Part shown: positions 41,801 through 53,800 of the stretch, in pieces
Layout: each line of letters starts with the position of its first letter
How positions within the stretch are numbered: position 1 is the first letter of the stretch
Assembly: GCA_964030785.1 (NCBI GenBank)
Contig: OZ034968.1
Location: 32,486,186-32,550,185 of the forward strand
DNA length: 64,000 bases
From: Siderastrea siderea
Lineage: Eukaryota; Cnidaria; Anthozoa; Scleractinia; Rhizangiidae
Reading direction: 5' to 3'
The notes under the pieces: generated by a model
The model's input: the letters and a program-made list of their open reading frames with translations, nothing else
Databases searched by the model: none
What the model was told of the DNA's origin: nothing
Made by a program: the position numbers and the translations under genes

Positions 41801-44800
41801 GTACACCGCGGTGCAAGACCAGATCGAAGCACAGCAGCAGCACGAGAGCTTACTAAGAGTTTCTTCAAACTCAGAGCTGCTCCAAACGACAGCCCGAAAA
41901 CATCGCTCGATGAATTTGATCGGGTTGAAAGACACCTGAATCAGCAAGCAGATTTCTCGTTTTGGCTCGGTATCCGTGTCTATGAGCCTGAGCGCGAGGT
42001 TGATGGTGGTGTGGTATGGCACCTTAGACGAAACCCGCCAGCCAAGTTGACGAACATTCTGACAATCGGAATTTACGAGGGGCACGCGTTCGTTATCAAG
42101 GATATTTCGAAGCTTACAAGAACGTATGCATGTGTTTATTGCCTTGCTCGCTTCACTAAAGTTTGCAACCTTCAACGGCATACCGAAAGGTGCGCCCAAG
42201 GGAAGACGGTGATCGATTGCCCGGCCGAAAGAGTCGAAGCACCGCAGACAGCTTTCGAGAAGGCCTTCTACCCAAAACATTGTGCTTCCCGAGAATCACT
42301 TCGGTGGCTTGAACGAGAAGCCGAGCGGCGGAAAATTCACATTCACCACGCAATGTGTGGGCACGGCGGCAAGCGATGGGTTGAGCGCGCTCCTGTCGAC
42401 GGGTACAACCATGAAACGAGGATTGTATTTCAATACCACGGCTGCCACTGGCACGGATGCCGAAAATGTTACCCGAACGATCGTGATGAAATCATTACCC
42501 ACAATGACCAAACACGTGAAGACCGGTACAAAGCAACTGTTAAACGCACAAGAGTGCTCCAAGTTGCGGGCTACCATGTAATCGAGGCATGGGCGTGTGA
42601 AGTATGGAAAATTAATACAGAACTGCCGCAGCCCCAAACGCGAAGCTACCTACACGCGATCTTGTACGATTTCGAAGCGTACGGTGATAAGAATCAGCGG
42701 AAGGAATTGACAGGCATGCTCACGATTGAGAACGCACACGTACCAATATCGGTGAGCGTTGGGGACACCCTCGATCGCAAGCCCACACACATCTGTGAAA
42801 AAGATCCAGTGGAACTGGTCCGCAAGTTTATGGAAGAACTGGAGCGGCGCGAGGAAAACATTCGGACCAAAGTACGAGCAGCGTTCATGCCTGACGACGT
42901 GAGGATGCTTCCAAAAGCGCAGCGCATCAAAATCGAAGAATGGTGCGATCAGGTGCCAGTTCTCGGGTTCAACTCTGGGCGATACGATCTGAACCTGATC
43001 AGAGAACATTTCGCAGAGCGCCTATCTGACACAACCGGCAAAGCCAGAGTAAACGGAAACAAGATCATGTTCCTGCTCACTCAGGAATTCCGCTTCCTTG
43101 ACATCATCAACTACCTCGGCCCGGGAACCAGCTATGAAAAGTGGACGAAAGCTTATGAATGCACAGCCGAGAAATCGTGGTTCCCATACGAGTGGTTCGA
43201 TACCCCCGAAAAGCTCGACCACCCTGGGTTGCCGGACTATCCAGCTTGGTACTCACGCCTGAAAGGCGGCTACGTGCTCACTCGGGATGAATGGCAGGGG
43301 TGTCAGCGTCTGTTCAAAGAAAAGGGCATGCGCACTTTCGCAGACTGGCTGCGCTATTACAACAACCTCGACGTGGCCCCCAGCCTGGAAGCCTTGGAAA
43401 GAATGCGAGCCTTCTACACTGAGAAGGGGATCGAAATCCTGAAAGACGCGGTCAGCATTCCGGGGGTTAGCTTGCATTACCTGCTCCGAGGTGCGGTTGA
43501 GCGGGGCGTGGAGCTTTACAGCCCCGGCAAAGAAGCATACGAGATGTTGAAAGGAGCTGTTGTCAGGGGGCCGAGCCTCGTGTTCACGCGGTACCACGAA
43601 GTCGGGGTCACGAAGGTCAGGTCACATCAGACAGCGGAACCGCGTCTTTGCCAGCGCATCCTTGGTTACGACGCCAACGCCCTCTACCTTTCGACGATGC
43701 TGAAGGAAATGCCCTGCGGGAAGGAAAAGGTTGTTCACTACACGGGCGGTTGGACTGCTAGAGCCGCGCCGCATCTCGCACAAAGGCTCAAAAACGGGAC
43801 CTGGTTCGGATCCGCTGAAGTTCACATAGAGATCCCAGAGCCCCTGCGGCCAAAGTTTGAGGAGGTGTGCCCGTTCTTCTACAACAAAAAGGTGCCTGTC
43901 GAAGCTGTGCCGCAGCAAATGCTTGACTACCTGAAGCGCACGGGGCGAAACCGCGGGGACGGAAAAAAGTTAGTGGGAGCGCTTTCCGCCGAAAAGCTGC
44001 TGGTGTACGCCCCTCTGCTACGCTGGTATGTCGATCACGGGGCGGTGATCACGGCTGTCTATCGAACGATCGACTATACCCCCGGCAAGGTCTTCGACTG
44101 GTTTGTGGAGCAGGTAACAGAGGCTCGCCGTACAGGAGACGTTGAAAAGAGCAAGGCGCTGCTTGCTGAGGTGTTCAAACTACTGGGAAACAGCGGGTAC
44201 GGGAAGCTCATCGAAGCTTTGGAGCGGCAAACGAACGTGATCTACACCAAAGAAGAGAAGGTCGTTGACAGAGCCTTGCGAAGCGCCTATTTTAGTGATC
44301 TAGACGAGGTCGGGCAAGCGTACGAGCTGGAAAGCCGAAAGCCTCGGATTAGAATCAGACGGCCGTTCCAGATCGGAATCGCTGTCTACCAGCTCGCAAA
44401 GCTTCGAATGCTTGAATTTTATTATGACTTTCTTGACAGGTATTTTGACAGAAGAGACTTCGAGCTGATCCAGATGGACACGGACAGCAATTACATGGCC
44501 ATTTCTGCCGAGCGGCTTGAGGACATTGTTCGGCCGGAGCTGCAAACAGAATTTGAGGCAAAAAAGCAAGAGTGGTTAGCTTGGCACAAGTGGAGCGGCC
44601 GCACTCCTGGGCTTTTCAAGCTCGAATGCGAAGGTAGAAGGATGATTGCACTCTGCTCGAAGTGTTATTACATCGAGGAACTGGAGGACGAGAAAAAGAA
44701 GTTCAGCACGAAGGGGATGTCAAAGAAACAGAACGAGATCACGTGGCAGCGTTTCAAGTTAGCGTTGGATGGCAGCAAGGACATGGCAACTAACATTGGA

Positions 44801-47800
44801 TTTCGCGTGAACAACGGAAGGATGGTTACGTACGAGCAGCAGAAGCTGGGGTTGAGCGCATATTACGACAAACGCTGGGTATTGGAAGACGGCATTCACA
44901 TAGAGCCGATCGAGTTTCATAGATTGCTGGCGGTAGCTGTGTATCGGGGGGGACAACCAACAGCTCTTCACGGACAAGCCAGCGTTTTGGGCCGTCAAAC
45001 AAATAATAGATAACCGGTGCATTTGGTTTTATCATAATCTTTTCAATCTCGTAAACTTTCAGAGACCAGATTGGGTCGGTAGCTCTTCGGCGGCCACCTT
45101 CAAGTTCACCGGGTTGGCAGAGATAGCGAACGCTTAAACCGGAGGGGAGCTTTTTTCGTTCACACCAACGGGTCTCAAATAAGGGGTCGTGGGCTTAGCT
45201 GAAACAGTTTTCTTTTTGATGGCCTCAGCGGGTTTCATACCGGTCAGTCGAGTGACTTCTTTATTCAAAGCTGAAATAACAGCGGGCAATCGTGCCATCC
45301 ATTCAGTCGATCTTTTGTCGTCTGGGAGGCGCATTTCAACCCCATATTGCTGTCCAAACAGTCGTTCACCCAGGATGCGGTTGAATCTTTCAACGATAGC
45401 TTGATCACGGTGAATATCCACACGACCGCGTCTTACCTCGACACTATGTTTCGAAAGCAGCTGATTCACAGTGCCCATAAACTCACGACCAGGATCTACC
45501 TGAAGCAGTTTTGGCCAACTCAAAGGGCTCCGGCTATAAATCCGTTCCAGTGCAGCTGCGACTTCTCTGGCCTCTTTTGTAGTCAACGGTTCGGCCTCTT
45601 TAAAACGAGAGGCCACATCTACCACTGTGAAGGCGTACTTAAACGTTTTACGGGAGGGTGGTGGGCGATCGTGTGGGAGATACAGAAGATCGGCTTGGTG
45701 AACTTTGTTTGGAACAGGCACATCAAATTTCGGTCTTGAAATGTACCGCGGCGCTGGTAAGTAAATCTGCCAAAAAGCTTGCTTCACCAACCAGTTTTGA
45801 GCAACATCTTCAGAGACTTTTGCAGCTTGGGCTAATTTTTTTATCGCTGCAAACCCTTTCCAATACCCTCGCGGGCTGTAATAAATTTTTGACAACCTAT
45901 TGAAACTTTGCGCGCTCATTGTATATCACACAATAAACAAAATGGACGACCCATTTGGTTGTTTGCGAGGTGTGGAGTCGGTCGAGCACAACCTTTACAT
46001 ACTGACCTCAGAAATGGGGGAAAAAAGTTTAATGAACTGCCAAGGATTAATCATTGTCCTTCATGCGAGGTGCACCTAATTAATGTGGTAAATGAGTTCT
46101 GTCGTGAATGCCCAGAATGCCATAGAGTGTTTGAATATGCTGATGATCAGTTCCAAGAGGTGAGTCCGGACAGATCTGCTGCTCCCTCTGCTCCCTCTGT
46201 TCATTTAAAAAATGCTCTTCGGAAATGGAAAATTTATGAAATGTTTTCTTTCAACCAGATCTCTTTTCTGGGAAATGTTATTGCTCAATTTCAGGCGAAA
46301 ACCGGCAAGTCAGTGAACTATCCCTGCTTTCTGCACAATTATTTTGAAATGGTCCCTTCTGAAGTCTGGCCCTGCAAAAAAGAAATTATGAAATCTATTT
46401 CTCATCGCCTTCCTAAATCCTCGCAGCCAGGCAACGCGCAAAACAGGAATTTGATGAATGGTGCAGGACTATTTCTGTTTCAAACCCAACCCCAACTTTT
46501 GTTTTAAATTAATTGTGTTCCTTGCTGCCGCATGTCCCCACTGCCTTTGTTTCCACGGAACTGCGTCAAGAGCCTTCACCATTTTTTGTCCGCTTTGTGT
46601 TTGCAATTTTTTTCATTTTCACCAAATTTTTCGTTTCGGTTCGAACAGACACCAAAGTCCACATCATGTTGCATTGCGATCGCGTCTGTTGCTCCCGTTG
46701 GTTGTTGGTATATTTGCTGAATCTGCCCCGTTTCTGGATCGTACTTCACCTGCTGTTCAAGGGGATTATATGGCCCGGTATAATTATGCCCCGGTAACGT
46801 CCAACCCCGTTTTGGTTTGGGGAATTTTCCTATCGCTGTATGAATGTCAATCCCCCCTCCATCTAAATCCGGTCTGTCTGTTTTGTGGCGTCTGTTTGGT
46901 CGAACTTTGGTTGAAATTTGATCGAGCATCTCACTGCCAACTTTTTGAAAAACTGGGCGGGCTTTGTCTAGCGTATAATTGATTGCTTTCTTTTGCAGAT
47001 TGGGGTCTCGCAAAGCTTCAGACGCGTAATAACGTCCAGCCTCGAGCCCCTTTTTCGCAAGAAACGGGATTCCTTTTTCAATGGCTAGATCACTCACCGT
47101 CATAGCGATATTACCAAGCACACTACCGCCCTCCGCTCGGGAGGGCTCGCCTAGTTTCCCGGCAGAAAACATGTTTTTGTTATTCCGCAACTAGCGCATT
47201 TTGCCTGTAAGAGTTCTCGATTGTTCTTTGTAATTACAACCTTTTCACTTCCTTTCACATTGGGGGTGTGCCGTTTTTCTTTCACTCAGTACACTTCCAT
47301 TTTTGTATAACTTATGAAAAATAATTCTTTACGATGCTTTCGTTTTGAAGAACATCGTCGGTGAACATTTTCAAAATGTTGGCGAAACTTGTGCCTTTGT
47401 TTCTTCCGTTTAAAAAGAGAAGGCAGTAATAACTACATCTCACACTTTGTTCCCATTGAATTTGGTTGTCGTTTCTGAAAAAATGTTTCTTTCCGTGCAT
47501 TAATGTTTCTTTTTCCCATTCTAAAGGTGGTGGAAGCCCAAATGAATCAAATTACTCGTAGGTGCCATTTTTGGCATACCAACAACACACCCAATGAGTT
47601 CCCAAACTTCCAAAATCATCCAAGTTAATAATGCACGGGGAATGGAACAGAGGTTTCGTTTCATTTCTGCTAAAAATACCTTTGATGGGAATGCGCAAAA
47701 AATCGCACCATTTTCTAAGGTCAATGTTGGAAAGAGGCGTGTCTTTAAACTTTATATATATATATTTTTATAATCATCCCAAGTTCCGAAGAAAGGTGGG

Positions 47801-50800
47801 GGTCGCATTTGCATTCCTCTTCCCTTTGGAGGTGGGGGTCGGGGGGAGCGTCGTGGACGTGGTGGTTGAGTTTGCAAGCCTTTCCCGAGTATCTTTTTGA
47901 CTAAGCCGATAGCCAAAGGTACTCCGATGGACGCTAACATACCAAGGAAACCGCCGTATTGTACGGCGCCCCCCCTCCCTTACAACACCCTGTCCAACAA
48001 GATATTGCTCCACTTCCTTTTTCTGATCAGGAGTCATTCGCCGGACGAGTTTGTAAAGCTCAATTTCCTTCGGCCCAAAACCCCTTCCGAATATCTTTTT
48101 CAGCACCTTTTCAGCGCCGAAACTCAAACCCGCACTTGCTAACGCCCCAAGGGTGGGCTTTATCAAAGGTCGTGCCAAATCAAGCACTGCAGAAAACAAA
48201 TTTCCACCACGCTGCGCAGTATTTTGAATCTGGGTCTGGCTTAATTTGAGCTCAAGCCCTTTTTTTGCCGCGGCTGTTTTTTTCACTCGTGAGATTTGAG
48301 TAGCAGTGAGAAGGAGTTCGTCGCCGCGTCCGATTTGCTCCGGTTTTACCCTCAGAGCAACAGCTGTTTTCGAAACAAAAGCTTTTTGTAGTTTCTTTTT
48401 CTGACCATCGGTCAACGCGATTTTATATGGGTGATAAGTTGTAGCCATCTGGCGTATATATTTATTGATAATTTTTTTTTCTAGACGGCGACAAGCTCAT
48501 TGCCAATTTGATGAAGCACAAATTCTTCCTCATTCAAAACCACAGCAAAGATTGTGTAATCTTGTGCGTTAGCGGCTTCGTTCAGTCTGTAATGGAATTC
48601 GAGCTTTTTCGGGTCGCCTGTCACACTTTCTTTGGTGTTTCGTAGATCAAAGTAGATGATTGGGTAGAGCGTCTGAAAGTTGGCGAGCTGCAGCTGAACG
48701 CCGGTATTGTAGTCGTTCTTTCTGTATCTGAAATTGATGAAATCATTCAAAATTCTTATTTTGAAGTCATGGTCGTAATCAAGCTCAGGGTAAAAGCTTG
48801 TGCCATATTGAAGGCGGCAAGTCGCTAATCTTGCGGAGTTATCACCGTCGATATTAAATGTGTCAAAGATGTAAGGGTTTTGCGTAATAAGTATTTTGTT
48901 TCCGAGTTTGTTGAAGGAATACGAAGACATACTTCGGGTTTTTTACCCCAGGTGTAATCAACCACGTACCATTTGCATCCCTTCGGGAGCTGCTGAGATG
49001 CAAAACTTCTTTCAAGTATTTCCATTGGGTTGGTCGCAAGAAATTGTCATTGACCTGGGTTTGGCCTTGGCCAGTAAACTGTAATTGTGGCACCCACAAC
49101 TCCAATCTACGGACGACAATCCTTCGAGCTGTTCCTTCGTTTTGGAAAATCATTTATCTGTCGTCTTGCAGAACAATTTCAAACTCAAGTTGCATTGGTG
49201 GCAGCAGCCTGTCTGATAGACCTTCGAAGAAGGAGTATCGGTTCAAAGGGATGATAGTTTGAACTGTCGCACCGTCATGTGACAGACGTGCCCTTGCCCG
49301 CATTCCTGCGTTCGTCGCATCATCTGCAGTCACTGTGGTGGCGTCAGAGTCAAGATACCAAAATTGGTTTTTAGCCACGCTTCTCGAAAAATCGTCGGGA
49401 AAGTCAAGCAGGTTTTTGATGAAAATAACCTTGTGGATATCGTTGGCCTCGTACAGAGTTTTTCCCGCTGATTTAAGATTCAAACTTTTGATCAATGAGA
49501 AAGAACCGTTGATCGGAGCCGATTCGGTGTCAGCGCCAATGTTTGCTCCATTTGCCACGGCTTCAAACTTGAAATGGACGCGGAAATAAGCATTGTACCA
49601 GTCATAAAAATTGTCCCGATCTCTTGCGGTAAATTTGTGGCCCGACTTGTTTTGAGTTTGGTTATTCCCCAGGTATGTGAGTGGAGTGTCCAAATTCACT
49701 TGCACGTATCTAGTCTTCTCGAGATATGGCTGTAATCTGAACATCTTTACACAAACGGTCATACTAAGGGAAAAATTTTTTACGATTAAATTTCGTTTGC
49801 CAAAATTCGATTTAATTTCAACAAGGCGGCAGATGAAGCAGGTTTTTTCGGCACTTGGTTTTGCAAAATGTTTGCAAGTTTCTTTTTTGCATCCTGCGAT
49901 ACCTGTTGTGGTTTTGGCTTACGCTTTCGCGGTATTTGTTGAATTTGTTTTGAACCTTTTTCGACAGCAATTTCACCAACGTTCTGCCCTGCTTTATCAG
50001 CGACTGATTTTGCAGCTTTTTCGGCGGCTGTCTTCACCACATTCTTTGCAGTGCCTTTGAATGCTTTGCCGATAGCCATAAGGGTGTCACGGATCACGAC
50101 CGACCCCTTGTGTTTATATCGATATCTTCCGGCGTTTTCGTCAAAAAGATGTTGACAACTCACTCGGGTGATTCATGGTGTATATATTAAAGACAACAAA
50201 AAAATCTTTACTCTTTTCAATCATTATGCGGACAGCAACGTCTATCCCGTTGAGATCCAGAGGGTTGTCTCTTCCGTCCGTCACCCAAATCCTTATTGAA
50301 TTAATCTCGCTTTTGTTCACAGGATGCCACTCAAGCTGATACGGTTCTTTTTGAAACGGATAACTGACCTGAAGCCCTGTTGTTAAAAAACTGTATAAGA
50401 CATCGCTTGGAACATCGTTTGCTCGCCGGCTGATCAGATCGCAGTGGAGAAACACCCAATCAACGCTTCTTGTGATATTCGGGACCATTGCTCCGACAAA
50501 ATTCTTTTCTCCCGTCAAAATCTTTTTTTCATAACCAAGCAATTCAGCGAAATCGTTTCCAGAAAGGTCAAGCTCATAATTTTCATCCACCAAAATGACA
50601 ACCCGGAATATCGTCATATCGAAGTACATAGTGAAAATGAAATCACTGTCTTTGTCTTCCGGGTCCACTTTACTGGTTTGGGACTGAAGAAAACTGTTGA
50701 TGCCAGAGTAATCATACATTCCGTTCGGAAAAATCAAGGTCCGCCACTCTTCAGATTTCTTTCTCCAGCGAATTTTGTTGTTAGCAAAAGAGGCATCGGT

Positions 50801-53800
50801 GTTGTACCATGAGTAGCTCATTGTGAAAAGTTTGTTTAGCGCGGCTTTATAGTTTCCTGAACCCAAGTGGATCGGAGGTTGAAAGTTTATTGTGAAATCG
50901 TGTGAAACCTGGCGCCCTCCGGTTCTTTGTTGTTTTGCGAGGCTCGAGTCAAGCAGAAGATTTAACGTCATTATTGGTCTATATAATCACAAACAATTGT
51001 TTTCTTTTGCTTTTTGTCGATTGCGCCGAGTCCAACTAGTGAATCAAGCAGAGAAAATACCTGATTTTTTAGTTTTATTGAACTGTCTCCTGCTTTGATC
51101 GATCCTAAGCTCATGTGAAGTCGGTGGATCAATTCGTCAGCACTAGCGATGTACTTCCTTCGATTTCCCAATCCTGTTCAGAAGTCCTCTTCATCGTCTG
51201 AAGGCTCGACAACAGGTCTTCGACTCATGACAGCTTTTTCCAGGGAGCTTGGAGGAGATTCTTTACTTTTGCGTGGGGGTGAAGACTTTAGTCTCTGCTT
51301 CCCCTCCTGTAGCTGTTTCGAAAGAGGTTGGATTACCTTCCTTTTTTCATAAATCGCATCTCTTATTTTTTGAGCTCACCCACGGTTCTACCATGTAATG
51401 GAGATTTTTTACTTTTTACTATGTAATTGGGGTCATTTCCGTATTTCGTGATCAGCTGATTGACCGTTTGCAACAGGGTTGATTCATGGAGATATCCAGG
51501 CTCAACCGGTCCCGGCATCCCCCACTCTTTACGTGTGGATTTTTCTTCCATCAGCGGTGGTGGTGGTTGTGGAAAATCACCACCATCATCATATTGGTAT
51601 GGGGGGTGGTGGTGATGGTGGTGGTGTTGGTTCTGGTGTTGGTGCATCCGGTCTGAATTCTTCGCCAAACGGGTTGGTTCTGTCAAATTCGTCCATTGCA
51701 TAATCAGGACTTTCCTCCACCTCTTGCGTAGCGGTGCTGCTCTTTTCATCAAGCCTTTTTGCAATAGGTTTAAAAAGCTCCTCCCCTGAAAGCTGACCAA
51801 GCTCTTTGCTTATTTTGTTCATTCTTATTTTTTGGTGAATGTCTTGTGTTTGCTGATCGACCGCCGACTTTTCCTCAGCCAATTGTTGCCACTGTTGTAT
51901 TGACATAATTCCAGCGTGATTATATAGAAACCAAAAAAAATGAAGATTCCAAATTATGGCCCAGGTTTTTCCGAGAGTAGCTACATGCAAGGCCACCCTT
52001 GCATGCCAGCCGATGTTTTCCGGATGCTGATTTGTGGACCCAGCAATTCTGGCAAAACAAACATACTACTGCATATGCTTTATGAGTTGCTAGGGTTTGA
52101 TAAAATTTACCTCTTTTCAAAGAACCTGCTCCAAAACAAATACCAGGCTCTTTTGCAGGACTTTGCTGAACGAATCAACCCCAGAGTTGGTTACGAGGTC
52201 ATTGAGGCCCCCGGTGATGAAATCATTCCACTCGAGGAGCTACCGGTGGACAACCAAAAAATTGTTGTCTTTGATGATCTGGTTTGTGAAAGCAACCAAA
52301 ACAGCATCATAAATTATTTTATCAAGGGGCGGCACAGAAACGGCTGTGTTATTTACCTTACTCAAACCTTCTACAAGGTGCCGAAAACTATCCGTGATAA
52401 CTGCAGCCATTTTTGCATTTTCAGATTTCTTCCAAGAGAAAACAAGCGGATTGCGGACGAGATAGGTGTTGATCATACCACGTTAGATCGCGCCACCGAT
52501 AAAAAAATATTCTTTCTTTTACTATGACAAACCCCAAAAATTAATGAAGAAAAATTTCGATGAAGAGATATAATGGGGTATATTAACAGCCAAATCGGTG
52601 AAACTAGCCAAACGGCAAGTGAAACGGTGGGTCCTCCTGGGCCGAGGGGTGATATAGGCCCCGAGGGGCGAAGGGTCCTCAAGGGGAGGCCGGTCCACAG
52701 GGACCCCGAGGGCAAAATGGACCGCAGAGTTCCCAAGGGGTGGCCGGTCCAGAGGGACCCCAAGGGCAAGATGGACCGCAGGGTTCAAAAGGCGACAAAA
52801 GTGATCCTGGACCTGAGGGTAGTGCCAGCGGTGCCGCTGATATTGACATGCAAAATAAGTACGAGATTTTTCGGTTAAAAAGCAACCCTTATCCTATCCA
52901 CGGTGATCTGACAAAGGTAATAAACTATCAAGACACGAGAGATATCTTCCTTTCAAAAAAGGAAGGCGGGAAAATGGAAGCAAGCATTAATATGAATAAT
53001 AATACACTCTTCTTCGTAAAAGACCCAGAAGGGGCAGATCAGTATGTCGACAATCAGCTTGAAAAAAAAACTGGATAAAGCAGCTGACACTGACATGAAA
53101 AATCATTTAATTACCAATCTTGATCTTCCATCAAACCAGAGAGACGCCGCATGTGTCGATTTTGTTAACTACAAAATTAATGAGGAAACGCAAAAGAAGT
53201 TTCTCAAAATTGATGGCACTAACAACATGACTGGTAACTTGGACTTAAATAATAAAAAATAATTAACTTAAACACCGACGAGGACGATCCGAACTCCGCC
53301 GCGAATGTTGGTTTGGTGAAAAATGAAATATCAACTAACACAACAGCTCTAACAAACTTTATAACTAAACAACTCAATGAATCACATATCAGTAGCTCGA
53401 CAAATAAAAAGGACGCCTTCAGCTACTTGATGGAAGATGCTGATGAATCGTCGAGTGAAAACAACATCGGTGTTTTGGGTATCAACGATTTTCCCGAGTC
53501 TCCACATCAAATAAATGAAAAAGCTTACGATATCCAGCTTGTGTTAGAGAAAGACTCACCGAACCAGTACCGGTCACGCCTCGGTTTTAACCTCCATTCA
53601 CTTCCGGTCGGTTACTACACAATGGTTGTGGAATGGTTTCCACCAGAAATGAATGAGGTGAGTGTAACACCACAAGCCACGACGATTTCAATTTCTAATC
53701 ATACAACCAAAATATTCGAGAAGTACACCAAAACCCTTATCCAGTTTCAGAGATGGGATAGCTCACCCCCGCAATTCATATACCTCGACCTGCAGGGTAC

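Noticed and set aside
41634..44569. Several antisense frames over the polymerase gene
   Set aside because: They are shadows of a long, well-conserved coding frame and have no start signals or domains.
51479..51703. Histidine- or glycine-rich protein over the (CAC)n tract
   Set aside because: It is an out-of-frame reading of the proline-rich segment of the broken coiled-coil gene.
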